Shown here piece after piece: positions 9,336 through 16,845 of a stretch of 64,000 nt of DNA. Location of the stretch: the NCBI RefSeq assembly GCF_944327175.1, contig NZ_CALVGT010000017.1, positions 1 to 64,000 on the forward strand, in the 5' to 3' direction. Source of the stretch: an uncultured Lactobacillus sp. GTDB taxonomy: Bacteria > Bacillota > Bacilli > Lactobacillales > Lactobacillaceae. The first letter of the stretch is position 1; each line of letters starts with the position of its first letter. A model generated the notes under the pieces. The model did not search any database, was not told where the DNA came from, and saw nothing but the letters and a program-made list of their open reading frames with translations. Made by a program: the position numbers and the translations under genes.

Positions 9336-9694
9336 TGGAGATGAGGGGAATTGAACCCCTGTCCAAACGCATCCCGTCACTAATCTCTACGATCATAGTC
9401 ATATTATTTAACCTTCACCGGGGCAAAACGCCATATGACAGGGCTAAACAGCTACGGCTAACCTGTTAGTCTCTTCTCGCTTATTCAGGTGTGATAAGCA
9501 AGCGTATCCCGTAAGGTTGATACCGCAAGACCGCCACGGGCAGGCAGTCTATTGGCAGCTGGGCTGAACTAAGCAGCTACAGCGTATGAGTTTTCGTTTG
9601 CAGTTAATTTAAACTGTTTAACGTTTTAACGTAGACGTAACCTACGAATCGCAACCAGCGCGGGTCTGCGCCTGTCGAATCCCAAAACATCCCC
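9336..9694 (-). ncRNA. ssrA: Transfer-messenger RNA (tmRNA)
   Basis: About 359 nt. The 5' end GGGGATG (9694 downward) pairs with CATCTCC (9337-9343) as the 7-bp acceptor stem with one G-U pair. The T-arm GGGTTCAATTCCC type sequence near the 3' end and the conserved 5' TTTTGGGATTCGACAGG are present. The tag reading frame lies at 9569-9601 and encodes ANENSYAVAA followed by TAG. After the discriminator A the DNA reads TCT, so the CCA end is not encoded and must be added enzymatically. tmRNA with SmpB rescues stalled ribosomes and tags the unfinished protein for ClpXP-type proteolysis. Confidence 0.97.
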
Positions 9695-9712
9695 AAAATA
9701 GAGAACATGATT

Positions 9713-9741
9713 ATTTTAGCAAAAAATGACCATGCCCTCAA
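9713..9741 (-). promoter_or_regulatory. Putative ssrA promoter
   Basis: On the minus strand TTGAGG (9736-9741) and TAAAAT (9713-9718) are separated by 17 bases. The predicted start is ~11 nt upstream of the mature tmRNA 5' end, consistent with later 5' processing. Confidence 0.6.
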
Positions 9742-9760
9742 ATATTCTGCTTAAAAACTT

Positions 9761-10948
9761 TTACTTAAGCTTAGCCAAACGGACAACGTCACGTTCGATC
9801 ATCAATTCTTCGTCAGTTGGAATTACCAAGCCAGCCAGCTTGGAATCTTCCTTGGTGATGAAACCTTCGTCGCCCGCCTTGTTAGCTTCGACATCAAAGT
9901 CAACGCCCATGAATGACAATGCCTTCATGACCCCTTCACGGACTTCATCATCGTGTTCGCCGATCCCGGCAGTGAAGACAACCGCGTCTGCCCCGCCCAT
10001 TTCAGCAATGTAAGAGCCAACGTAGCGGACTACCCGGTTGACGAAGACAGCACCAGCCAACTTGGCACGCTTGTCATCACTTTCTCTGATGTCCCGCATG
10101 TCGCTGGAGACGCCGGAAATGCCCAGGAGGCCTGACTTGTGGTTTAAAATGTCGATCATTTCGTTGAAGTCAGTGATGCCTTCCTTCTTCATGATGTACT
10201 GCAGAACTGACGGGTCAACGTCACCTGACCGGGTCCCCATGGTTACCCCAGCCAAAGGTGAGAAGCCCATGGAAGTGTCGTAGCACTTACCATCCTTAAC
10301 TGCAGTAACTGAAGCGCCTGAGCCCAGGTGGCAGACAACCAGCTTAAGGTCCTTGAGGTCCTTGCCCAGGAATTCAGCCGCCTTGCCGGAAACGTAACGG
10401 ACAGAAGTGCCGTGGGCACCGTACTTACGGGCCTTGTACTTCTCGTAGTATTCATATGGCAAGGAGTAGATGTAGTGTACTTCATCCATTGACTGGTGGA
10501 AGGAAGTGTCAAAGACGCCAACTTGCGGCACGTCCGGCAGGAGGTTCATAAAGGCTTGAATGCCGCGGCCTTCTGCAGGGTTGTGCAGAGGAGCGTAGTC
10601 AGTCAAGTCGAAAATCTCGTGGATGTTGTCCTTGTCGATGATTGCTGAGTCTGGGAACAATTCCCCGCCGTTCACGATCCGGTGGCCAACGCCGACAATT
10701 TCCTTAACGTCTGCAATAACGCCGTATTCCTTCAGCCAGTCAAGCAGGGTTTGCACGGCTACTTCCTGGTTTGGCAGGTCAACTTCTGCTTCATACTTAC
10801 TTCCATCAGCCAACTTCATTGAAAAGGTTGAACCATCGATACCAATACGGTCGCCCAAGCCGGAAGCTAATACACTCTCATCAGCTAATGAGAACAGCTT
10901 ATACTTAAATGAAGATGAACCAGAGTTGATTGCTAAAATCTTATCCAT
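9761..10948 (-). CDS. ackA: Acetate kinase
   Basis: 395 residues from ATG 10948, preceded by AAAGGAG; an in-frame start 24 bases upstream has no such site. The enzyme interconverts acetyl phosphate + ADP and acetate + ATP in the cytoplasm. ASKHA-fold motifs are visible: ILAINSGSSSFKYKLF at the N-terminus, VVCHLGSGASVTAV in the middle, and VVFTAGIGEHDDEVR near the C-terminus. It follows the YtxK-type gene by 33 bases and is probably its operon partner. Phosphotransacetylase (pta) is encoded separately near 47 kb in this window. Confidence 0.97.
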   Translation of the reverse strand: MDKILAINSGSSSFKYKLFSLADESVLASGLGDRIGIDGSTFSMKLADGSKYEAEVDLPNQEVAVQTLLDWLKEYGVIADVKEIVGVGHRIVNGGELFPDSAIIDKDNIHEIFDLTDYAPLHNPAEGRGIQAFMNLLPDVPQVGVFDTSFHQSMDEVHYIYSLPYEYYEKYKARKYGAHGTSVRYVSGKAAEFLGKDLKDLKLVVCHLGSGASVTAVKDGKCYDTSMGFSPLAGVTMGTRSGDVDPSVLQYIMKKEGITDFNEMIDILNHKSGLLGISGVSSDMRDIRESDDKRAKLAGAVFVNRVVRYVGSYIAEMGGADAVVFTAGIGEHDDEVREGVMKALSFMGVDFDVEANKAGDEGFITKEDSKLAGLVIPTDEELMIERDVVRLAKLK

Positions 10949-10981
10949 TATTAAAAGACTCCTTTTACTCACTTCACAAAC

Positions 10982-11980
10982 TTAATTATCTTTTTTAGTA
11001 TACCACTCGTTCAGTTTAATATTAAGGGCTACCAAAGATTCTTCCTTCTTCAGATTCTCAAGCTTTGTGAGCAAAACTTCCTTCGGCGGCTTGCTTTGGC
11101 CGTGGTTTTGGAAGATAAGGATACTTTTTTGACTTATCTTGCTTTGGAATAAGCTGCTTGGCAATTGCACGATGGCCTGCAGGTGGACCTTGCTGGCCAA
11201 CCAGGGCATAAAGTCGGCCCCAACCGTCCCGGTCAGCATGTTCTGCGGCACCAGGAGGAAGGCAAAGCCGTCTTCAGCCAGGTTCTTGACGATTTGCTCA
11301 ACGAAGAGGGCGTGCGCGTAGGCGTGCCCCTCCTTGGTCCGGAGGTCAAAGTTCTTGGCATTGTCATCGTTGGCGTAAAAGCCGATCGGCAGGTCGCTGA
11401 CCACTACGTCTGGCTTGACTGGCCAGTCGGTCAAGGCATCCTGGCAGTAAAAGTCTGCTTTTAACCCCGCCAAGTGGGCGGCCACGTCGGCTAAGTTAAG
11501 CATCTCTTCGTCATTGTCCAGGCCAACCAAGTTAAAGCGGTCTGCTGAATGGTTCTGGGCAGCCAATTGCTGGTCAACTGAGAAGAGCAAGTTGCCGCTG
11601 CCAACTGCCGAGTCCAGCAGAACTTGCTTTTTCTTAGGCAGGAGCTTGTCCATAAACAGGGTCAAGACCGTGGCCAAAAGTGGCGGAGTCGGCATTTGGT
11701 TGGCATCCCGGCCGTCATCATTGATGGCCTTAAGGACCAGGAGGCCATAAACCTGCTCTTTCTGGGCCTTGGACCAGTTCTTGTAGTCCAAAGCTGCGTA
11801 GCGTTCTTCAAGCTCAGCCACCGTCTTTTGCTCCGGGGCTCCCATTTCCACGCGGATTTCCCCGCTTTCCAGGTTGTCAAAAGTTTCCACCAAGGCATCA
11901 GCCAGGGACACGTTCAAGGCTTCTTGCAAGCATTCGACTGCTTCCAGAGTCTGCCCAAACAGTTCTTCTATTCTATTCAT
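10982..11980 (-). CDS. YtxK-type class I SAM-dependent methyltransferase
   Basis: 332 residues. It has the fold of N6-adenine-type DNA methyltransferases: SAM motif LLDSAVGSGNLLF near residue 140, an acidic loop GLDNDEEML, and VVSDLPIGFY in place of the catalytic NPPY/DPPY motif. It has no target-recognition subunit, so it is not an obvious restriction enzyme. In Bacillus subtilis ytxK also sits directly upstream of ackA, and this arrangement after the comG genes is common in lactobacilli. The natural substrate is unknown; the altered motif (SDLP-IGFY) argues for some caution in calling it a DNA methyltransferase. Confidence 0.8.
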   Translation of the reverse strand: MNRIEELFGQTLEAVECLQEALNVSLADALVETFDNLESGEIRVEMGAPEQKTVAELEERYAALDYKNWSKAQKEQVYGLLVLKAINDDGRDANQMPTPPLLATVLTLFMDKLLPKKKQVLLDSAVGSGNLLFSVDQQLAAQNHSADRFNLVGLDNDEEMLNLADVAAHLAGLKADFYCQDALTDWPVKPDVVVSDLPIGFYANDDNAKNFDLRTKEGHAYAHALFVEQIVKNLAEDGFAFLLVPQNMLTGTVGADFMPWLASKVHLQAIVQLPSSLFQSKISQKSILIFQNHGQSKPPKEVLLTKLENLKKEESLVALNIKLNEWYTKKDN

Positions 11981-12049
11981 GACTTAAGTCCACCCTTCTT
12001 TGCAATACATACCAATTCTAATGATTTACAAGGAAGGGTGCAAGAAATT

Positions 12050-12205
12050 TCACCCACCCCAGAGGTAATTTGCCAGCAGCTGGTTGATCCAAATAATGTG
12101 CTTATAGGCATCCAGATATCTTTCAATCAGCAGAATGGTCGTGGCTAGCAGCAGCACGCTGGTCAGCAGGGCGCTCCCCCTTTGCCGGTTTAGCCTGATC
12201 TTCAC
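12050..12205 (-). CDS. comGG: Short ComGG-like minor pseudopilin
   Basis: 51 residues from GTG 12205. AAGGAGG lies about 12 bases upstream, inside the comGF coding region. A longer reading frame to 12283 has no ribosome site and a highly basic, non-pilin-like start. After a short basic head (KIRLNRQRG) there is one hydrophobic helix, SALLTSVLLLATTILLIERYL, in the position of a pilin N-helix, and then only ~20 residues. Bacillus ComGG is more than twice this length, so this copy is minimal or truncated. It is the last gene of the comG operon and overlaps comGF by 83 bases. Confidence 0.55.
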   Translation of the reverse strand: MKIRLNRQRGSALLTSVLLLATTILLIERYLDAYKHIIWINQLLANYLWGG

Positions 12206-12731
12206 TCTTTTTCTCAGCCTCCTTCTCTTTTTCCGGCGCCTTATCGACTTTAAAATACAAAATTGACCTTTTCCCCTTTTCATTGATATGGACCTCCATC
12301 AAGCCATCCTTGGCCGCGAATGTTGCCCCCCAGATTGGCAGCAGGGTCATGTTGCCGCCGTCTGTCCCGGATCTTCTGACCCGAAGATTATTTCCGCCAT
12401 TGTCCATCTCCAAGACGTAGCCAACTTTGTCTATCTTTTCTTCCCCCTTCTTATCTTTCTTTTTCTCTTCTTTGATAAACATGATCTTCAAAGGATTGGT
12501 ATAGTCAAAATCAATATAAGTTCGCTGGCTGTCCTTTTTCAAAAACTTGGCGAACTGGACGTAAGAAAAGGCCAGTTCATTGGGGTCGTGCCGGTCTTTT
12601 TCAAAAAGGGTAAAAAGCTTTAGGCACGATGACAAGAGAGACAGGCAAATCACCGTCACTAAGAGGGCGACCATGGTCTCCATCAAGCTAAAAGCCTTAC
12701 TTCTGGCAAATCTTCTGCTGGGTTTCATCAT
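12123..12731 (-). CDS. comGF: ComGF-like minor pseudopilin with charged tail
   Basis: 202 residues, longer than usual for ComGF (about 140-160). A prepilin-like start, RSKAFSLMETMVALLVTVICL, has Glu at position 5 of the mature chain. The body contains the family-like FEKDRHDPNELAFSYVQFAKFLKKD. A Lys/Glu-rich insertion (KEEKKKDKKGEEKIDK) near residue 90 and a ~45-residue charged C-terminal tail (EKEKEAEKKSEDQAKPAKGE) are atypical. The start lies inside comGE. The role is as a minor pilin of the competence pseudopilus that brings DNA to the cell surface. The tail may be a strain-specific extension; comGG starts within it. Confidence 0.75.
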   Translation of the reverse strand: MMKPSRRFARSKAFSLMETMVALLVTVICLSLLSSCLKLFTLFEKDRHDPNELAFSYVQFAKFLKKDSQRTYIDFDYTNPLKIMFIKEEKKKDKKGEEKIDKVGYVLEMDNGGNNLRVRRSGTDGGNMTLLPIWGATFAAKDGLMEVHINEKGKRSILYFKVDKAPEKEKEAEKKSEDQAKPAKGERPADQRAAASHDHSAD

Positions 12732-12963
12732 ACAGGTCTCCTTTGCCGGTCAAGACATACTCATGGTCTCTGACCTTAACCCGCTTGACCGGGCACTCTT
12801 TCAGCATCCGGTAGGCCAGGGCCTGGTTGGCCCGCTGGCTTGACTCTTGCTCTAGTTTCTTCAGCCCGCTGAGGCAGTTCACCATGGCGGTTAGCGCGAT
12901 GCAGACGATGGCCAGAGCGACTACTGCCTCTAGGGCCAAAAAGCCTTCCTGTTTACTTTTCAT
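12697..12963 (-). CDS. comGE: ComGE-like minor pseudopilin
   Basis: 88 residues from ATG 12963, which overlaps the end of comGD and has GGGGGAAG upstream; a longer open frame begins at 13005 but lacks a site. Residues 5-30 (QEGFLALEAVVALAIVCIAL) show the class III prepilin pattern Gly-Phe with Glu at +5 and then a long hydrophobic helix. The identity as ComGE rests mainly on its place between comGD and comGF. Confidence 0.7.
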   Translation of the reverse strand: MKSKQEGFLALEAVVALAIVCIALTAMVNCLSGLKKLEQESSQRANQALAYRMLKECPVKRVKVRDHEYVLTGKGDLYDETQQKICQK

Positions 12964-13390
12964 TGATCTTCCCCCACGACAGCAAAAAGGTATATTTTTT
13001 AACATACTCCTCTTTCCCCTGATCGTTTTTTACGATTTTCAAGGTAAACGGCTGGCTGGTGGTCCCGTCACCGGTGATGTTGAAGCCGGTTTTATCACTG
13101 AAAGATGTATAGACCGAAACTCCATCCGGAATCTTGAGGCACTCATGCTGGCCGTCTTGAATGACTTCCAGCTTGCCCTGGCTGCTTTGGTTGTAGACTA
13201 CGACCCTTTTTCCCGTAATGGCGGCACTTCTGATTTTCTCTTGAAAAAGTCCCGCCGCCTGCCGGCAGAAGCAGTCGAAATTGATCTTGTCCTCAAAGCC
13301 TTGAAAGCTCATCTCCCCGATACCCAGCAGCATCCCCGCGATAGCCAAGGTTATCACCGTCTCCAGCAGGCTGAAGGCTCTCTGCCTCAT
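12953..13390 (-). CDS. comGD: ComGD-like minor pseudopilin
   Basis: 145 residues. The prepilin start MRQRAFSLLETVITLAIAGM has the cleavage site after Ala and Glu at +5. ATG overlaps the comGC stop (ATGA), indicating coupled translation. It would be cleaved by the prepilin peptidase ComC (not in this window) and assembled with ComGC in the competence pseudopilus. Confidence 0.8.
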   Translation of the reverse strand: MRQRAFSLLETVITLAIAGMLLGIGEMSFQGFEDKINFDCFCRQAAGLFQEKIRSAAITGKRVVVYNQSSQGKLEVIQDGQHECLKIPDGVSVYTSFSDKTGFNITGDGTTSQPFTLKIVKNDQGKEEYVKKYTFLLSWGKINEK

Positions 13391-13710
13391 TCTCCGCTCT
13401 TGGCGAAGTCACCGATCGCCAGCTTCTTATCCTCAGCCTGCTTCTCCTGCTTTTGCGTCAAGTAATGAGCATCCACCATTTCCTGGAAAGAAACCGGAGT
13501 CTTGCCCGTATTTTCCTCATATAGCTCCACTTGGGTCTGGATGGTCGTATTAAAAGCATCGTTAGTCCGCTGGTCAGCGCGATCCTTTTGGGCCAGCAAA
13601 TTCGGCGAGATCAAAAGAACCAGGGTCGCGATAATTGCCACCACGATCACCATTTCAATCAGGGTAAAAGCCCGCTGGCGCTTTGGCCAGAACCGTCTTA
13701 AATGTTTCAT
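13387..13710 (-). CDS. comGC: Major competence pseudopilin ComGC
   Basis: 107 residues from ATG 13710, preceded by GGAGG at 7 bases. The much longer open frame back to 13890 runs into comGB and is not used. Residues 12-35 read QRAFTLIEMVIVVAIIATLVL, the canonical prepilin cleavage site (A/F) with Glu at +5. The rest resembles ComGC (NLLAQKDRADQRTNDAF, then VELYEENTGKTPVSFQEMV). It should form the main fibre of the DNA-uptake pseudopilus. A helix-rich, Lys/Glu-rich C-terminus is normal for the family. Confidence 0.92.
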   Translation of the reverse strand: MKHLRRFWPKRQRAFTLIEMVIVVAIIATLVLLISPNLLAQKDRADQRTNDAFNTTIQTQVELYEENTGKTPVSFQEMVDAHYLTQKQEKQAEDKKLAIGDFAKSGE

Positions 13711-13727
13711 TTTTTTCCTCCGCAATA

Positions 13728-14726
13728 CTAAAGCTGCTGCATACTGTCGTAAATCGGCAAAAGCAGCTTCAAATACATCCCGATAATGCACAGGCCGATC
13801 AAGATAAAGCAGACCGGCTGCACATTGACAATCAGCTTGGACAGCTTTTGGCGCAAGCGGTTGAACAAAAGCCGGGACAAAAGCAGGCACTGCCGGCTTA
13901 GTTCCTCCCGCTCACTGCCCGCTTGCAGCAGTATCAAGAGCTCCTGACTTAAAAAAGGCTCTTTCTGGATGACCTCTTCCACCTTCTTGCCCCGCAAGAT
14001 CGCGTCTCTTGCCCGCCGGCCCACTTCTTCTTGCAGTGACCCCGGCGCCTGCCGGCAAGCAAAGTCGCACATCTGCTGCAGGGAAAAGCCGCTGGCTAAA
14101 AGCATGCCCAGGTCATAGGAGATCAAATACTGTCCGTACAAGGCCACCACCGGCCCTAATACCGGCCAAGTTAAGAGCATTTTGAAAGACTGGTAATCCT
14201 GCTTTTTCAAATAAGCAGCCGCGATAACGACTAACAAGATAACCAAAACCAGTAAAAAGACCAAAAGCAGCAAGAGCAGGTCTCCCTGCTTGGCGGAGCT
14301 TCCAGCAAATTCTACCGACAAAAAGTTCTGCATAAAGATCAAAATCAAGGTCATCATCCCCGCCAAAACAACCGGGTAGGCCAGTTCCCCCTGCAGCTTC
14401 TTGACCTGTTCATTCTTCATCCGCCCCAAAAGGGCCAGCTGGGCCAGGGATTCATCCAGCCGGCCCTGGCTAAGCGCCATATCCAGCTGGGTCACCGTCG
14501 TCTTGTTAAAGCCCAGACCCGCTAAAAGCTGACCTAGGTCTTCACCTTGCCGCATTTTTTCATCCAGCCGGGCCAGCTGCTTTTTCCGCTTGGGCCAAAG
14601 CAGGGGCAAAAGCTGCAGGCTCTTGGTCAAGGAAAAGCCATTCTTCAGGCAGTTGGCCAAAAAAGCCAGCAAGTCCACTTGCTCACTTTGCTTCAGCTTA
14701 GCCGCCTTTATATTGCCTTGCCACAT
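13728..14726 (-). CDS. comGB: Competence type IV pilus assembly protein ComGB
   Basis: 332 residues, type II secretion F-family membrane protein. It has two F domains, each with a hydrophobic segment pair: one near residues 115-165 (MMTLILIFMQNFL, then LLLLLLVFLLVLVILLVVIAAAYL) and a C-terminal helix (VQPVCFILIGLCIIGMYLKL). The N-terminal FLANCLKNGFSLTKSLQLL motif is typical. It is the inner-membrane platform for the ComGA motor. The start overlaps the end of comGA by 29 bases. Confidence 0.9.
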   Translation of the reverse strand: MWQGNIKAAKLKQSEQVDLLAFLANCLKNGFSLTKSLQLLPLLWPKRKKQLARLDEKMRQGEDLGQLLAGLGFNKTTVTQLDMALSQGRLDESLAQLALLGRMKNEQVKKLQGELAYPVVLAGMMTLILIFMQNFLSVEFAGSSAKQGDLLLLLLVFLLVLVILLVVIAAAYLKKQDYQSFKMLLTWPVLGPVVALYGQYLISYDLGMLLASGFSLQQMCDFACRQAPGSLQEEVGRRARDAILRGKKVEEVIQKEPFLSQELLILLQAGSEREELSRQCLLLSRLLFNRLRQKLSKLIVNVQPVCFILIGLCIIGMYLKLLLPIYDSMQQL

Positions 14727-15669
14727 TTTCCGTAATCTCTCCTTTCTCCACCAGCTTGCTCAAGTTTTCCTCCCAAGCCGCGAAATTTCCTCTGACCGGC
14801 TGGTTTAAAGCGGCCAGCAAGTCCTCCCGGCTGGCTAAGTCCAGCAGGCAGGCTGGCCCCTTTTTGCCTGGCAAAAGGCGCTGGTAAGACACCGCCGTCA
14901 GGCAGTTGACCAGCTCGTTATTTTTAACTCCCAGGCTCTCCAGGCGGGAAATGGTTTGGTAGGTACTTTTGGCATGCACTGTGGCTAAAACCAGGTGGCC
15001 GCTTAAAGCCGCGTCAACCGCCAAATGGGCCGTCTCTTCATCGCGGATTTCACCGATGATCAAGACGTCCGGCCGGTGGCGCAGGGCCGCCTTTAATAGA
15101 CTGACATAGCTGATCCCGGCGCCGGCATTGACTTGCGCTTGAAAAAAGCTCTCCTCATACACTTCCACCGGGTCTTCAATAGTCATCACCATTTTCGTCT
15201 GGCTGAGCCTTCTGGCCAACTCATACATGGTCGTGGTCTTACCCGACCCCGTCGGCCCGCTGGTCACGATCATCCCTCGCCGCCAGCAAAGGTCCACCAG
15301 GTCCTTAAACTGGTCCGGGAAAAAGTACCGGCTTTCCCCCAAAGCATAGATGATCCGGATGACTAATGAGTCCTGCCCCCGGTAGTCACCCACGCTGGAT
15401 AGGCGGAGCCAATAGTCTTGCCCTGCCAGATTGACGGCCATGCTGCCGACTTGCGGGCGGCGGTGTTCAGCAATATCCATTTCGGCTTGGTACTTGAACC
15501 AGTTGACTAGTTCATTGCCTACTTCCAGGGTCAGGTCTGGCCTTTCTTCCAGATACCCAGCCCGCAGGAGCAATTTATAGCCCCCCTTCTTGGGCAGGAA
15601 AAAGATGTCGCTGGCCCGGATCTTGACCGCCTCTTCCAGCATTTGCCGGGCTTTGTCTTCAACTTCCAC
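14698..15669 (-). CDS. comGA: Competence pilus assembly ATPase ComGA
   Basis: 323 residues from GTG 15669, chosen because AAAGGAG lies 6 bases upstream; the frame is open to 15789 but passes through the terminator region of the previous gene. It is a GspE/PilB-type hexameric ATPase. It has the Walker A GPTGSGKTTT, the Asp box MTIEDPVEV, Walker B VLIIGEIRDEETA, and the His box LVLATVHA. It powers pseudopilus assembly at the membrane. It is first in the operon comGA-GB-GC-GD-GE-GF-GG, all overlapping or tightly spaced, followed by the YtxK-type gene and ackA. All catalytic motifs are intact, so the machinery is not obviously decayed. Confidence 0.93.
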   Translation of the reverse strand: MEVEDKARQMLEEAVKIRASDIFFLPKKGGYKLLLRAGYLEERPDLTLEVGNELVNWFKYQAEMDIAEHRRPQVGSMAVNLAGQDYWLRLSSVGDYRGQDSLVIRIIYALGESRYFFPDQFKDLVDLCWRRGMIVTSGPTGSGKTTTMYELARRLSQTKMVMTIEDPVEVYEESFFQAQVNAGAGISYVSLLKAALRHRPDVLIIGEIRDEETAHLAVDAALSGHLVLATVHAKSTYQTISRLESLGVKNNELVNCLTAVSYQRLLPGKKGPACLLDLASREDLLAALNQPVRGNFAAWEENLSKLVEKGEITENVARQYKGG

Positions 15670-15778
15670 AAGCTTCTCCTTTCTTTTTCTCTTTTTTCCT
15701 CCTCCACTTACTAGTACGCCAAAAGTCGCGATTTTTTTCTGAGAAGGCAAATTTTTTCCAAAAAATCGGAAAAGAAGA

Positions 15779-15815
15779 CAAAAAAACACGGCTTTCCTCA
15801 GAAAGTCGCGTTTTA
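15779..15815 (-). terminator. Terminator downstream of the fructokinase gene
   Basis: A stem of ~14 bp between AAAACACGGCTTTC and GAAAGTCGCGTTTT with loop CTCA, one A-C mismatch, and a T-run on the minus strand. It shares 28 identical bases (15781-15808) with the terminator at 23583-23617. Confidence 0.75.
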
Positions 15816-15835
15816 CGCTATATAGTTTATAAACA

Positions 15836-16705
15836 TTACTTTTCTAGCAGCTGCCGGGCCAAGTCAAAATTGCCTAAGGTGGCTGACCCATTATCAGCCA
15901 CGACCGGGCGGACAATCAAATCTTCCAGCGCCGGCGTTTGCACATAGTTATTATTGAATTTGTCAAAGAACTCGCGCACGCTCTTCAAATCATCTTCGCC
16001 TAAAACTGAGCCGCCAACGATCATCACGTCAGGCCGGGCAACCAGGTAGGCATTAAAGAGGCACTGGGCGATGTAATAGTGCACATAGGTGAAGACCTGA
16101 TGGTCACGAGGCAAGTCCTCCCCTTTAATTCCCGTCCGACCTTCCAGACTAGGGCCAGCAGCCATCCCTTCCACGCAGCGGCCATGAAATGGGCAATGGC
16201 CTGGGTAGTCATCACCTGGATAAGGTATTACCGGCATGTGGCCCATTTCCGGGTGGTTGGCATAACCAACGAAGTGGCCATTTTGAATGATGCCGCCGCC
16301 AATCCCTGTCCCAACCGTCAAGTAGAGGTAAGTCTGGTCATCCCGCCGGCCCCGGGCGACATATTCACCGTAGCAAGAGCCATTGACATCGCTGGTCAAA
16401 TAGACCGGTATTTTTAAGGCTTTTTCAAAAGTCCCCTTCAGATCAGTCATTGACCAGCCTGGCTTCGGGGTCTTGGTGATGTAGCCACTGGTTGGTGAAT
16501 GCGGATTGATGTCAACCGGACCAAAAGATGAGATGGCCAGGGCATCCACGGGATATTTTTGGAAAAAGTCCCTGCAGGCTGCCAGAGTTTCCTTAGGACT
16601 GGTCGTCTTGATCCGGACCTGTTGCAAAATCTGCCCGCTTTCGTCGGCGCGGGCCAGGATGAATTTAGTGCCGCCAGCTTCAATGCTGCCTAGTTTGATA
16701 GTCAT
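15836..16705 (-). CDS. ROK-family fructokinase
   Basis: 289 residues. The N-terminus GSIEAGGTKFILA is the ROK phosphate-binding motif, and TVGTGIGGGIIQ lies in the middle. HPEMGHMPV together with HCPFHGRCVEGMAAGPSLEGR provides the His/Cys zinc ligands and the Glu/His signature of the fructokinase (ScrK/GmuE-like) branch. The enzyme phosphorylates fructose to fructose-6-phosphate with ATP. It sits downstream of msmK and matches the fructose released by the GH32 enzyme of the cluster. GGAGG precedes ATG 16705. A terminator (16750-16776) separates it from msmK, so it may have its own promoter or depend on read-through. Confidence 0.88.
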   Translation of the reverse strand: MTIKLGSIEAGGTKFILARADESGQILQQVRIKTTSPKETLAACRDFFQKYPVDALAISSFGPVDINPHSPTSGYITKTPKPGWSMTDLKGTFEKALKIPVYLTSDVNGSCYGEYVARGRRDDQTYLYLTVGTGIGGGIIQNGHFVGYANHPEMGHMPVIPYPGDDYPGHCPFHGRCVEGMAAGPSLEGRTGIKGEDLPRDHQVFTYVHYYIAQCLFNAYLVARPDVMIVGGSVLGEDDLKSVREFFDKFNNNYVQTPALEDLIVRPVVADNGSATLGNFDLARQLLEK

Positions 16706-16749
16706 GAGTTGCCTCCAATTGCTGCTTAATCAAGTTTTGTTTGATAATA

Positions 16750-16776
16750 AAAGGCCCGATACTTGATCGAGCCTTT
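16750..16776 (-). terminator. Terminator downstream of msmK
   Basis: Arms 16750-16760 and 16766-16776 (AAAGGC with GCCTTT, then CGAT with ATCG, one mismatch), loop of 5, followed by TTATTATC on the minus strand. It is weak to moderate and may allow read-through to the fructokinase gene. Confidence 0.6.
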
Positions 16777-16845
16777 GACACTTTAACCAGAAATTCATAA
16801 AGAGAAGTTTTTGAAAAGTTTTATAGAGGAAATAGAGTTTAGTGT

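Noticed and set aside
12206..12283. Longer ComGG reading frame with a Lys/Arg-rich start
   Set aside because: It is a shadow of the comGF frame without a ribosome site; the GTG at 12205 has AAGGAGG.
13711..13890. N-terminal extension of ComGC
   Set aside because: The extension is not pilin-like, overlaps comGB and lacks a ribosome site; ATG 13710 has GGAGG and the canonical leader.
15670..15780. ComX/SigH-type competence promoter upstream of comGA
   Set aside because: TACTAGTA and a GTCGCGA repeat are present, but neither matches a known competence box well enough.
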